A stretch of DNA of 64,000 bases, taken from the NCBI GenBank assembly GCA_963740525.1, contig CAVUEG010000010.1, positions 1-64,000 on the forward strand, given 5' to 3'. The DNA is from CAVUEG01 sp963740525. GTDB taxonomy: Bacteria; Actinomycetota; Actinomycetes; Propionibacteriales; Nocardioidaceae. Below the pieces are notes generated by a model that saw only the letters and a program-made list of their open reading frames with translations, was not told the DNA's origin and did no database searches. The position numbers and the translations under genes were made by a program. Below are positions 43,667-52,717 of this stretch, one piece after another; the stretch's first letter is position 1; every line of letters begins with the position of its first letter.

Positions 43667-44457
43667 TCCCGGTGACCGACCCGTCCGACCCTCGGCTGGC
43701 CGACTACCGCGACCTGCGGGACGTGTCGTTGCGCAAGAGCCTCGAGGCCGAGCACGGCCTCTTCCTGGCAGAGGGGGAGAAGGTCGTCCGTCGCGCTGTC
43801 CTGGCGGGCTACCCGGTGCGGTCGCTCCTGATGGCCGAGCGCTGGCTCGACGGGCTCGCCGACGTCATCGAGGCCACCACGGCGCCCTGCTTCGTGGTCA
43901 GTGAGAAGGTCGCCGAGGAGGTCACGGGCTTCCACGTCCACCGAGGGGCGCTGGCGTCACTGGAGAGGTTGCCGACCCCGAGTGCCGAGTCCCTGCTGGA
44001 GTCGGCGCGGACCGTGGTCGTGCTCGAGGACATCGTCGACCACACGAACATCGGCGCCGTGCTCCGGAGCGCGGCCGCGCTGGGCGTGGACGCCGTACTG
44101 CTCTCGCCGCGGTGTGCCGACCCGTTGTACCGGCGCGCGGTGAAGGTCGCGATGGGTGCCGTCTTCACCGTCCCGTGGGCGAGGCTCGCCGACTGGTACG
44201 ACGCGCCCTGGATGCTGGCGCGCCACGGCTTCACGACGGTGGCGATGGCTCTCACCGACGACGCGCAGCCGCTCGACGAGGCCGTGTCCGGGCTGGACAG
44301 GGTGGCGCTGCTGCTCGGCTCGGAAGGCCCCGGCCTGTCGTCGCATTGGCTGGCGACGTCCGAGCGGAGGGCCGTGATCCCGATGCGCGAGGGGGTCGAC
44401 TCCCTCAACGTCGCGGCCGCCACGGCCGTCGCCTGCTACGTCCTCCACCACCGCTGA
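43654..44457 (+). CDS. TrmH/SpoU-family RNA 2'-O-methyltransferase
   Basis: SPOUT methyltransferase of 267 residues. The knot motifs are present: VLEDIVDHTNIGAVLRSAAALG, LLLGSEGPGLS and IPMREGVDSLNVAAATAVACY. An N-terminal RNA-binding extension covers about 100 residues. It overlaps cobA by 13 bp. The stop codon lies inside the first unit of the 32-bp repeat array. Confidence 0.92.
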   Translation: MAELIPVTDPSDPRLADYRDLRDVSLRKSLEAEHGLFLAEGEKVVRRAVLAGYPVRSLLMAERWLDGLADVIEATTAPCFVVSEKVAEEVTGFHVHRGALASLERLPTPSAESLLESARTVVVLEDIVDHTNIGAVLRSAAALGVDAVLLSPRCADPLYRRAVKVAMGAVFTVPWARLADWYDAPWMLARHGFTTVAMALTDDAQPLDEAVSGLDRVALLLGSEGPGLSSHWLATSERRAVIPMREGVDSLNVAAATAVACYVLHHR

Positions 44458-44569
44458 CGCGGCGCATCTTGCCCCCAAAACCGCGCTGACGCGGCGCATC
44501 TTGTCCCCAAAACCCCGCTGACGCGGCGCATCTTGCCCCCAAAACCCCGCTGACGCGGCGCATCTTGTC
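44454..44569. repeat. 32-bp-period intergenic repeat, locus 2 (four units)
   Basis: Units begin at 44454, 44486, 44518 and 44550, with exact spacing. Each reads CTGACGCGGCGCATCTTG plus a CCCCCAAAACC tail, and differs at only one or two bases; the fourth is cut short. The array runs from the TrmH stop codon (TGA at 44455) to the stop codon of the convergent deformylase gene (44568-44570), so both stops are repeat bases. The central 13-mer GATGCGCCGCGTC (opposite strand) is nearly palindromic. Confidence 0.95.
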
Positions 44570-45137
44570 AGGCCGGCCAGCCTGGGGGGTAGTCGTCGGC
44601 GCACTTCTCGGCCTGCTTGTCGAGCTTCTTGCGACTCCGCTTGTTGAGGCGGTCCCCGAAGACGCGCCCCCGCACGTGGTCGCTCTCGTGCTGGAGACAC
44701 CGCGCGAGCATCCCGGTGCCTTCGAAGGTGACCGGGTTGCCGTCGAGATCCTGGCCCTCGACGCGGGCGCGGTCCGGCCGAGCGCAGGTGACGAATGCGC
44801 CCGGCAGCGAAAGGCACCCCTCGTCGTCCTCATCGAGTCGCCGCGACGCGTCCTCGGGCACGAAAATCTCCGGGTTGCAGACCACGCCCTGGTGTTGCCG
44901 GCCGTCTTCGTCGGGACAGTCGAAGACGAAGATCGCTCGGTCGACACCGATCTGGCAGGCCGCGAGTCCGACTCCGTCCGCGGCGTACATGGTGGCGACC
45001 ATGTCGGCAGCCAGCGCCCGCAGCTCGGCGTCGAAGACGAGCACCGGCTCCAGCACCCGGTGCATCACGTCCTCGCCCCAGCGCGTGATCGGTCGAACAG
45101 TGCCGCCCTCGGGCAGGACAGAGGTCTGGTCAGGCAT
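44568..45137 (-). CDS. def: Peptide deformylase
   Basis: Metalloenzyme of 189 residues that removes the formyl group from new proteins. All three motifs are visible: GVGLAACQIG, EGCLSLPG and QHESDHVRG (metal Cys and His). The third motif has Ser after HE and Val before RG, small variations. It is flanked on both sides by the 32-bp repeats. Confidence 0.93.
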   Translation of the reverse strand: MPDQTSVLPEGGTVRPITRWGEDVMHRVLEPVLVFDAELRALAADMVATMYAADGVGLAACQIGVDRAIFVFDCPDEDGRQHQGVVCNPEIFVPEDASRRLDEDDEGCLSLPGAFVTCARPDRARVEGQDLDGNPVTFEGTGMLARCLQHESDHVRGRVFGDRLNKRSRKKLDKQAEKCADDYPPGWPA

Positions 45138-45155
45138 GGGCACATCGTAGGGAAG

Positions 45156-45247
45156 GACAAGATGCGCCGCGTCAGCGCCGTACGGCGGGCAAGATGCGCC
45201 GCGTCGGCGGGGTTTTGGGGGCAAGATGCGCCGCGTCAGGGAGGGGT
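45156..45247. repeat. 32-bp-period intergenic repeat, locus 3
   Basis: Units start at 45156, 45188 and 45220, exactly 32 bp apart, in the orientation opposite to locus 2. Each holds AAGATGCGCCGCGTC; the second continues into GGCGGGGTTTTGGGGG. The first unit's tail differs. The block lies upstream of def and upstream of the acyl-CoA dehydrogenase, between divergent genes. Confidence 0.92.
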
Positions 45248-45293
45248 GAGACGGGGGACACATGGATTGGGGGCGAGGTTCTGTGGCGCATGT

Positions 45294-45310
45294 TGTAACT
45301 CAGAGTTACA
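45294..45310. promoter_or_regulatory. Perfect 17-bp palindromic operator before the acyl-CoA dehydrogenase
   Basis: TGTAACTCAGAGTTACA is a perfect inverted repeat of 8-bp arms around one base, lying 8 bp before the ATG at 45319, in the position of a promoter. Its form fits TetR-family repressors of fatty-acid genes. No regulator gene is in the window. Confidence 0.7.
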
Positions 45311-45318
45311 TTGAAGCC

Positions 45319-46695
45319 ATGTCCCTGATTCGAACCACGATGAACAAGGTCGCTCCCGGCGGCAAGCACGGGTTGGCCTCCTCGGAGACCCGGGACCCGA
45401 TCGGGGTCGCGGTCTCCCTGCTCAACCGGCTGGCCCAGTCCGAGCTGCTCGACCGGGTGGGGATGCGACGGACGGCCGAGCAGACCGTCTTCACCGTCAC
45501 CCGCAGCGGCTTCCGTACGGCGGGCGCCGTCGGGCGCACGTTCGCCCGTGCCGGCAAGAAGGGTGGCTCCGGCGCCCGAGTGCCGAGCGCGCCGGCGACC
45601 GGGGTCTTCGACCTGACGCCGACCGAGGACGAGCAGATGCTCCTCGACGTGGTGACGGAGTTCGCAGGCGAGGTCGTCCGACCCGCGGCCTCCGAGGCGA
45701 ACGAGACCTGCACCGCCCCCGATGACCTGCTCAAGGCCAGCCTCGAGATCGGGCTCCCGATCCTCGGGGTCCCCGAAAAGCTCGGCGGCATCTCCGAGGA
45801 GCGCTCGACCGTCGCCGGGACGCTCGTCGCGGAGGCGCTGTCGCACGGTGACATGGGCCTGGCGGTCGCCGCACTGGCACCCGGTGCGGTGGCGACCGCA
45901 CTCGGCCTCTGGGGCAACGACGAGCAGCAGGCGACCTACCTGCCTCACTTCACCGGCGACGGCGTGCCCGCGGCCGCGCTCGCACTGACCGAGCCCCGGC
46001 CGCTGTTCGACCCCTTCGCCCCGCGGACCACGGCCCGCCGCGACGGGACCGGCTTCGTCCTCGACGGGGTGAAGTCCATGGTGCCGCGTGGAGCCGAGGC
46101 CGAGCTCTTCGTGGTCGGTGCCCTGCTCGACGGGCAGCCGGCGCTCTTCCTCGTCGAGTCGAAGATCCCCGGCGTGGTCATCGAGGCCGAGCCCTCGATG
46201 GGCGTCCGTGCCGCCGGCCTGGCCCGGGTGATCCTCGAGGACGTCCGCGTCACGGACCTCGCCCTGCTCGGCGAGCCCGACGGGTCCTCGTACGCCGAGT
46301 GCGTGCGGCTGTCGCGCCTGGCGTGGTGCGCCCTCGCGGTCGGCACCGGACAGGCCGTGCTCGACTATGTGACGCCCTACGTCAAGGAACGCAAGGCCTT
46401 CGGGGAGCCGGTGGCCCATCGGCAGTCGGTGGCGTTCATGGTGGCCAACATGGCGATCGAGCTCCAGGGCATGCGGCTGGTCACCTACAAGGCGGCCAGC
46501 AGGGCGGCCCAGGGCAAGTCCTTCGCCCGCGAGGTCGCGCTGGCCCGCAGGCTCTGCGCCGAGCACGGCATGCGCATCGGTCTCGACGGGGTCCAGCTGC
46601 TCGGCGGCCACGGCTTCGTGAAGGAGCACCCCGTCGAACGCTGGTACCGCGACCTCCGCGCGATCGGGATCATGGAAGGAGGCCTCCTGGTCTGA
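45319..46695 (+). CDS. Acyl-CoA dehydrogenase, first of a pair
   Basis: FAD-dependent enzyme of 458 residues. It has an N-terminal extension of about 85 residues (basic, containing RSGFRTAGAVGRTFARAG) before the dehydrogenase fold. The middle domain reads PAAALALTEPRP and the C-terminal block VQLLGGHGFVKEHPVERWYRDLRAIGIMEGG. The glutamate in IMEGG occupies the catalytic position, but the usual EGT is EGG, and the protein ends just after it. It is followed after 43 bp by a second dehydrogenase, so the two probably act as a heteromer or in sequence. Confidence 0.88.
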   Translation: MSLIRTTMNKVAPGGKHGLASSETRDPIGVAVSLLNRLAQSELLDRVGMRRTAEQTVFTVTRSGFRTAGAVGRTFARAGKKGGSGARVPSAPATGVFDLTPTEDEQMLLDVVTEFAGEVVRPAASEANETCTAPDDLLKASLEIGLPILGVPEKLGGISEERSTVAGTLVAEALSHGDMGLAVAALAPGAVATALGLWGNDEQQATYLPHFTGDGVPAAALALTEPRPLFDPFAPRTTARRDGTGFVLDGVKSMVPRGAEAELFVVGALLDGQPALFLVESKIPGVVIEAEPSMGVRAAGLARVILEDVRVTDLALLGEPDGSSYAECVRLSRLAWCALAVGTGQAVLDYVTPYVKERKAFGEPVAHRQSVAFMVANMAIELQGMRLVTYKAASRAAQGKSFAREVALARRLCAEHGMRIGLDGVQLLGGHGFVKEHPVERWYRDLRAIGIMEGGLLV

Positions 46696-46738
46696 GCGAG
46701 AGCGCCCCGTTCCCGCCCCGATCCCAGGAGAGACCACG

Positions 46739-47953
46739 ATGATCAACCTCGAAGCCCCCAAGAAGTTCAAGCCCCTCATCGGCCAGGCCCATCAGGTCGC
46801 GATGAACATGCTGCGTCCGGTGTCGCGCAAGTACGACCAGGCCGAGCACGAGTATCCCAAGGAGCTCGACATGCTCGCCGCGATGATCGACGGGCTCTCG
46901 GAGTCCGGCGCGTCATCGGGCGCCGGTGCGTCCGGCGTACGTCGCTCCGAGGGCGAGGACGAGAAGCCCGGCATCAAGAACGGCACCAACCTCGCCAGCG
47001 TCCTGTCGATCATGGAGATGTGCTGGGGAGACGTCGGCCTGCTGCTCTCGATGCCGCGCCAGGGTCTCGGCAACTCCGCGATCGCGTCCGTGGCCAACGA
47101 CGAGCAGGCGCAGCGCTTCGCGGGTGTCTGGGCAGGGATGGCCATCACGGAGCCCGGCGTCGGGTCCGACTCGGCGAACATCACCACGACCGCGGTTCGC
47201 GACGGCGACGAGTACGTCATCAACGGCGAGAAGATCTTCGTGACCGCCGGGGACCGTTGTGACGCCGTCGTGGTGTGGGCGACCCTCGACAAGAGCCTCG
47301 GGCGCGCGGCGATCAAGTCCTTCGTGGTGCCCAAGGAGACGCCGGGGATGCGCGTCGAGCGGCTCGAGCACAAGCTCGGCATCCGCGCCTCCGACACCGC
47401 CACGATCATCTTCGAGGACTGCCGGGTCCCGGCCGAGAACCTGCTCGGCAACCCGGACGTCGACACCAAGCAGGGCTTCGCGGGGGCGATGGCCACCTTC
47501 GACAACACGCGTCCCCTGGTGGCGTCGATGGCGATCGGCTGCGCCCGCGCCTCGCTGGACCTGACCCGTGACCTGCTCGAGCAGGCCGGGGTCGAGGTCG
47601 ACTACGACCGCCCCGCGCTGTCGCAGTCGGCGGCGGCGGCCACGTTCCTCCAGATGGAGGCCGACCTCGAGGCGGCGTACCTGCTCACGCTGCAGGCCGC
47701 CTGGGAGGCCGACAACCGCAAGCCCAACTCGCTGGAGGCCTCGATGGCGAAGGCGAAGGCCGGCCGGGTCGGCTCGGACATCACGCTGCGCTGCGTGGAG
47801 CTGGCCGGCAGTGTCGGCTACTCCGAGCACGAGCTGCTGGAGAAGTGGGCGCGCGACTCCAAGATCCTCGACATCTTCGAGGGCACCCAGCAGATCCAGC
47901 AGCTGATCGTGGCCCGCCGGGTTCTGGGGCTGTCGTCGACCGAGCTCAGGTAG
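46739..47953 (+). CDS. Acyl-CoA dehydrogenase, second of a pair
   Basis: FAD-dependent dehydrogenase of 404 residues. The substrate-binding segment is AITEPGVGSDSANITTTA, and the catalytic Glu is in ILDIFEGTQQIQQL, the classical form. RBS GGAGAG precedes the ATG. It shares the operator and promoter with the upstream gene. Both act in fatty-acid or related acyl-CoA oxidation; chain length is not shown by the sequence. Confidence 0.9.
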   Translation: MINLEAPKKFKPLIGQAHQVAMNMLRPVSRKYDQAEHEYPKELDMLAAMIDGLSESGASSGAGASGVRRSEGEDEKPGIKNGTNLASVLSIMEMCWGDVGLLLSMPRQGLGNSAIASVANDEQAQRFAGVWAGMAITEPGVGSDSANITTTAVRDGDEYVINGEKIFVTAGDRCDAVVVWATLDKSLGRAAIKSFVVPKETPGMRVERLEHKLGIRASDTATIIFEDCRVPAENLLGNPDVDTKQGFAGAMATFDNTRPLVASMAIGCARASLDLTRDLLEQAGVEVDYDRPALSQSAAAATFLQMEADLEAAYLLTLQAAWEADNRKPNSLEASMAKAKAGRVGSDITLRCVELAGSVGYSEHELLEKWARDSKILDIFEGTQQIQQLIVARRVLGLSSTELR

Positions 47954-48027
47954 CCGCCGGCCGGATCCGTGTCGACCTGCCCCGGGGTGGGTAGGACGAC
48001 TCCCATGCAGCCACATGGGGACGGGCG

Positions 48028-48648
48028 ATGAAGCTGTACGCCGACACCCCGGTCCATCGCACCCGACAGATCCTCGGCGACGTGCTCCTCGTCGCCTGGA
48101 TCGCGCTCTGGGTGAAGCTCGCCCTCGTGGTGCACGACGCCACGCTGCGCCTGGCCACACCGGGGGAGCAGCTGGCCGACAGTGCGAGCGGGATGGCCAG
48201 GTCCCTGCGCGACGCGGGGGACAAGGTCGGCGGGGTGCCCCTGGTCGGGGACGACATCCGGGCGCCGTTCCAGGGAGCGGGCGACGCCGCCGACCGGATC
48301 GCCGCAGCCGGGACCGCCCAGGCAGAGGCGGTGGCCCAGCTCGCGTTCTGGCTGGCACTGGCGCTGGCGCTGATCCCGATCGCACTCGCACTCGCAGCCT
48401 TCGTGCCGGTCCGGGTGGCCTTCGTGCGCGACGCGACCGCCGGTCAGCGCTTCGTCGACAGCTCCGCCGACCTTGATCTCTTCGCCCTGCGGGCGATGGC
48501 CCACCAGCCGCTGCACCGACTGGCGACGGTCAGCGACGACCCGGTTCGTGCCTGGCGGGACGCGAACTCGTCCGTGCTCCGTGACCTCGCGGCGCTCGAG
48601 CTGCGTGATCACGGCCTTCGTCTCCCAGCCCCCAGGGCTAGCCGATGA
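48028..48648 (+). CDS. Membrane protein of unknown function
   Basis: 206 residues with an N-terminal hydrophobic segment (ILGDVLLVAWIALWVKLALVV), an Ala/Asp/Gly-rich extracytoplasmic part, then a second helix (AFWLALALALIPIALALAAFV) and a cytoplasmic tail. The layout suggests both ends in the cytoplasm. The gene overlaps the DUF2252 gene by 4 bp (ATGA). I do not recognise the family. Confidence 0.7.
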   Translation: MKLYADTPVHRTRQILGDVLLVAWIALWVKLALVVHDATLRLATPGEQLADSASGMARSLRDAGDKVGGVPLVGDDIRAPFQGAGDAADRIAAAGTAQAEAVAQLAFWLALALALIPIALALAAFVPVRVAFVRDATAGQRFVDSSADLDLFALRAMAHQPLHRLATVSDDPVRAWRDANSSVLRDLAALELRDHGLRLPAPRASR

Positions 48649-49961
48649 CGCGTGCCGAGACCAAGCGCCAGCAGCAGATCGTCGACGTGCTGGCCGAGGC
48701 GTTCGAGCCCCTGATGGCCGCGGACCCAGCCGCCTTCCGCACGAAGTACCGCAAGATGGCGGCCGACCCGTTCGCCTTCTACCGCGGCAGCGCCTGCCTG
48801 TTCTACTCCGACGTCACCGCCCGTGAGGACCCGTACGTCGACGACCGGACGTCGCGAATCTGGATCCACGGCGACCTGCACGCGGAGAACTTCGGGACCT
48901 ACCTCAACTCTGATGGCGTCCTGGTCTTCGATGTCAACGACTTCGACGAGGCCTACCTCGGTCACTTCACCTGGGACCTGCAGCGCTTCGCCGCGAGCAT
49001 CGGGCTGCTGGGCTGGCAGAAGGCGCTGCCCGACGAGTCCGTACGCCGGCTCGTGGCGCGCTACGTCCGCGACTACCTGGCCCAGGTCAGCAGCTACGTC
49101 GAGTCCGACGTCGACGACTTCAAGCTGCACCTCGACAACACCGACGGACCGGTCCGCGAGATCTTGGCCATGGCGAGGGGGATGAGCCGGGCCGCGATGC
49201 TGGAGGAGATGACCACTGTCGAGGGTGACGTGCGCCGGTTCCGCGACGACGGGACGACCAGGCGGCTCTCGCAGCGGGAGCGGAGCCGGGTGCTCGGCGC
49301 GTTCGAGGAGTACCTCGACACGATCCCGACGTCGAAGCGCTTCGACCGGGCCCTCTTCTACGACGTGCGCGACGTGGCGGGCAAGGCCGGGTTCGGGATC
49401 GGCAGCGCCGGGCTGCCGGCGTACAACATCCTGGTGGAGGGGTACAGCCAGGCGCTCGACAACGACGTCGTCCTCTCGATGAAGCAGGCCAACGTGCCTG
49501 CGGTGAGTCGGTTCGTCGACGCCTCCGCCGTGGAGGGCTACTTCGACCACGAGGGTCATCGCACGGTGGTCAGCCAGCGGGCACTCCAGGTCCACACCGA
49601 CCCGCTGCTGGGCTACACGACGCTGGATGGCGTCGGGTACGTCGTCTCGGAGGTCTCGCCCTACGAGGCCGACCTCGACTGGAGCGCGCTCGACGAGCCG
49701 GAGGAGATTGCGGCGGTCGTGGGGCGCCTGGGCCGGGCGACCGCGAAGGTGCACTGCGCCTCCGACGAGGACAGCGAGCAGGACCTGGTCGACTTCCAGA
49801 CCGAGGAGGCCGTGGCCACGGTGCTCGAGGGGCGACGCAAGCAGTTCACCGCGGACCTCGTGGACTTCGGGATCGAGTACGCCGCCCGGGTGAGGCGGGA
49901 CCACGAGTTGTTCGTGGATGCGTTCCGCGAGGGGATGATCGCGGGGGTCAGCTCGACCTGA
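48645..49961 (+). CDS. DUF2252 family protein
   Basis: Protein of 438 residues with the DUF2252 pattern: RTKYRKMAADPFAFYRGSACLFY, then WIHGDLHAENFGTY and VFDVNDFDEAYLGHFTWDL, which resemble the Brenner-type kinase loop (HGDxHxxN, D-x-D). The fold is therefore kinase-like, but the substrate is unknown. Confidence 0.88.
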   Translation: MTRAETKRQQQIVDVLAEAFEPLMAADPAAFRTKYRKMAADPFAFYRGSACLFYSDVTAREDPYVDDRTSRIWIHGDLHAENFGTYLNSDGVLVFDVNDFDEAYLGHFTWDLQRFAASIGLLGWQKALPDESVRRLVARYVRDYLAQVSSYVESDVDDFKLHLDNTDGPVREILAMARGMSRAAMLEEMTTVEGDVRRFRDDGTTRRLSQRERSRVLGAFEEYLDTIPTSKRFDRALFYDVRDVAGKAGFGIGSAGLPAYNILVEGYSQALDNDVVLSMKQANVPAVSRFVDASAVEGYFDHEGHRTVVSQRALQVHTDPLLGYTTLDGVGYVVSEVSPYEADLDWSALDEPEEIAAVVGRLGRATAKVHCASDEDSEQDLVDFQTEEAVATVLEGRRKQFTADLVDFGIEYAARVRRDHELFVDAFREGMIAGVSST

Positions 49962-49979
49962 GCAGACCGGGCCGGCCCG

Positions 49980-51164
49980 TCAGAGGGAGAGCGGTCGCGC
50001 GCCGTCGGAGGCGACCCCGTCGAGGTAAGCCGGTGCCGGCCACCCCCGCGCGGCGAACGACTCGTCGACCGCGGCCCTCGTGTCCTCGACCGCCGACTCC
50101 TCGACCAGGGCGATCGCGGACCCGCCGAACCCGCCCCCAGTCATCCGGGCGCCCCACGCGCCTGCGGCGAGGGCGGTGTCCACGGCGACGTCGAGCTCGA
50201 CGCAGGACACCTCGTAGTCGTCGCGCAGCGACTCGTGAGAACCGACGAGGGCGGCCCCCAGCGACCGCCAGTCACCGGACTCGAGGCACTGGACAGCAGT
50301 CGCGACGCGGGCGATCTCGGTGAAGACGTGGCGGGCGCGGCGCCGGACCAGCGGGTCGGACAGGCGACCGAGGGCCTCGTCCTGGTCGACGACGTCGCGC
50401 AGGGAGGCGACCCCGAGTGCCCGGGCGGCCTCCTCGCAGGAGTCGCGGCGGGAGCCGTACCCGCCGTCGGTCAGCTCGTGCGAGGCGCGCGTGTCGATCA
50501 CCAGCAGCCGCAGCCCCGCGGAGGCAGGGTCCCATGGCACCTGGCGACGCGAACCGTCCCCGAAGTCCAGCAGGAGGGCGTTCCCGGCCCGGGCCGACAT
50601 GGAGATCGCCTGGTCCATCCCGCCTGTGGGCGCACCCGCCATCTCGGTCTCGGCGCGGACACAGACCTCCGCAAGGGTCGCTCGCCGATCGTCGTCGAGG
50701 TCCAGCCCGATGCACCCCACCAGCGCGACCGCCACCGAGCACTCGAGCGCTGCCGAGCTCGACAGGCCGGCACCCAGCGGGACGGTGCTGTCGACGAGGA
50801 TGTCGAGGCCCGGCAGGTCATGACCGTCCTCGCGAAGGGCCCACACCACACCGGCGACGTACGCCGCCCAGCCGCGGACGCTGCGAGGCGCCAGGTCGCC
50901 GAGGCGGGTCTCGACGATCCCGTCCTGCTGCACGCTCGCGATCCGGACCCGGTCGTCCGACCGGGCGCCCAGGACGGCCCAGGTGGCGTGCGGCAGCGCG
51001 ATGGGCAGGCACGGTCCGCCGTTGTAGTCGGTGTGTTCGCCGATCACGTTGACCCGGCCGGGAGCCATGGCGACCTGAGCCGGAGCTCCGTCGTACGTGC
51101 GGGCGAACGTGTCGATGAGCGAGTCGACGACGACCCTCGGGTCACCGGGTTCAAGGAACGGCAC
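49980..51164 (-). CDS. galK: Galactokinase
   Basis: GHMP kinase of 394 residues. It has GRVNVIGEHTDYNGG (sugar binding), GLSSSAALECSVA (ATP loop) and GARMTGGGFGGSAIAL. The first two motifs match galactokinases, including the GEHTDYNGG signature. No other Leloir genes are adjacent. Leaderless GTG start with TAGGCT 6 nt upstream, divergent from guaB1. Confidence 0.92.
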   Translation of the reverse strand: MPFLEPGDPRVVVDSLIDTFARTYDGAPAQVAMAPGRVNVIGEHTDYNGGPCLPIALPHATWAVLGARSDDRVRIASVQQDGIVETRLGDLAPRSVRGWAAYVAGVVWALREDGHDLPGLDILVDSTVPLGAGLSSSAALECSVAVALVGCIGLDLDDDRRATLAEVCVRAETEMAGAPTGGMDQAISMSARAGNALLLDFGDGSRRQVPWDPASAGLRLLVIDTRASHELTDGGYGSRRDSCEEAARALGVASLRDVVDQDEALGRLSDPLVRRRARHVFTEIARVATAVQCLESGDWRSLGAALVGSHESLRDDYEVSCVELDVAVDTALAAGAWGARMTGGGFGGSAIALVEESAVEDTRAAVDESFAARGWPAPAYLDGVASDGARPLSL

Positions 51165-51170
51165 CCCGTG

Positions 51171-51176
51171 AGCCTA
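51171..51176 (-). promoter_or_regulatory. Leaderless -10 box TAGGCT for galK
   Basis: On the minus strand TAGGCT ends 6 nt before GTG 51164. Confidence 0.55.
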
Positions 51177-51204
51177 TGCCTCCGCCGACCCATCCCTCGT
51201 GACG

Positions 51205-51210
51205 TAGATT
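51205..51210 (+). promoter_or_regulatory. Leaderless -10 box TAGATT for guaB1
   Basis: TAGATT ends 7 nt before GTG 51218. The divergent galK box is 28 bp away. Confidence 0.55.
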
Positions 51211-51217
51211 GCCGGGC

Positions 51218-52653
51218 GTGCGATTCCTCAACGACATCGTCCCTCCCTACGACCTGACATATGACGACGTGTTCATGGTGCCGGCCCGGTCGGAGGTGGT
51301 CTCCCGCGACGACGTGGATCTCTCCAGTGGTGACGGCACGGGTACGACGGTCCCGCTGGTCGTCGCGAACATGACGGCGGTGGCCGGACGACGGATGGCC
51401 GAGACCGTTGCCCGCCGTGGGGGGCTCACGGTGCTCCCGCAGGACATCCCGCTTGACGTGGTGGGAGACGCCGTCGACTGGGTCAAGGGACGGCATCTCG
51501 TCCACGACACCCCGATCGTGCTCGACCCGCACCAGACCGTCGGCGAGGCGCTGGCCCTGATCCCCAAGCGGTCACACCGGGCCGCGGTGGTCGTCGAGGG
51601 CGGGCGCCCGGTTGGCCTGGTGACCGAGGACGACTGCGCCGGGGTGGACCGGTTCACGCAGGTGGGACAGGTGATGACGACCGCGATGGTCACGCTGGCG
51701 GACGGCGTGGACCCCCGTGAGGCGTTCGACAGGCTGGACCGGGCACGGGTGCGGGTCGCTCCCGTCGTCGGCGCCGAAGGTGCCCTGGTGGGACTGCTGA
51801 CGCGCGAGGGCGCGCTGCGCTCCACGGTCTACCGGCCCGTGGTCGATGGTGCGGGTCGCCTGGTGGTGGCGGCGGCGATCGGCGTCAACGGGGACGTCGC
51901 GGCCAAGGCGAGGGCCCTGCTGGAGATCGGGGTGGACTGCCTCGTGGTGGACACCGCCCATGGGCACCAGCAGCGGATGGTCGACGCGCTGGTCGCCGTG
52001 CGAGCCCTCGACCCAGGCGTTCCCGTGGTGGCCGGCAACGTGGTCTCGGCCGAGGGTGTGCGGGACTTGGTGGCCGCCGGTGCCGACATCGTCAAGGTCG
52101 GGGTCGGACCGGGCGCCATGTGCACGACACGGATGATGACAGGAGTCGGCCGCCCTCAGTTCAGCGCCGTTCTCGAGTGCGCCGCGGCAGCGGCTGAGCT
52201 CGGCCGGCACGTCTGGGCGGACGGGGGAGTGCGCCACCCGCGCGACGTGGCCCTGGCGCTTGCCGCAGGCGCCAGCCAGGTCATGGTCGGCTCGTGGTTC
52301 GCCGGCACCCACGAGTCGCCCGGCGACCTGATCCGTGGGTCGGACGGACGCGCGTACAAGGAGTCCTACGGCATGGCGTCGGCCCGGGCGGTGGCGAACC
52401 GCACCAGCGCTGAGACGCCGTTCGACCGCGCCCGCAAGGGTCTCTACCAGGAGGGCATCTCCACCAGTCGGATGTACCTCGACCCGGCCAGGCCCGGGGT
52501 GGAGGACCTGATCGACGAGATCACGGCAGGGGTCAGGTCGTCATGCACGTACGCCGGGGCACGCACGTTGGCGGAGTTCACCGAGCGCGCGGTCGTCGGC
52601 ATCCAGTCCGCGGCCGGCTACCAGGAGGGTCGCCCCTGCCCGGGGGTTGGTGA
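51218..52653 (+). CDS. guaB1: GuaB1-type IMP dehydrogenase/GMP reductase family protein (frameshift near the end)
   Basis: About 478 residues: the barrel is interrupted by tandem CBS domains (about residues 95-215). Catalytic loop Cys in VGPGAMCTTRMMTGVG. The GuaB1 subgroup of mycobacteria has been reported as a GMP reductase rather than an IMP dehydrogenase. As read, the frame runs on to 52732; one missing C at about 52633 restores the ending EGRPLPGGW and the stop at 52651. The longer reading would carry the C-terminus through a terminator hairpin, which I reject. Confidence 0.9.
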
Positions 52654-52672
52654 CCTCGGCGCTCCAGCACGA

Positions 52673-52704
52673 AAGGCCCGGACCCCTCAGAGGGTCCGGG
52701 CCTT
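52673..52704. terminator. Bidirectional terminator hairpin between guaB1 and the BCCT gene
   Basis: AAGGCCCGGACCC, loop CTCAGA, GGGTCCGGGCCTT: a perfect 13-bp stem placed 20 bp after the corrected guaB1 stop and 14 bp beyond the BCCT stop. Confidence 0.8.
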
Positions 52705-52717
52705 CGCGGTGAGCGCG

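Noticed and set aside
44454..44569. CRISPR array
   Set aside because: The 32-bp units are directly abutting with no unique spacers and no cas genes nearby; it is a plain tandem repeat.
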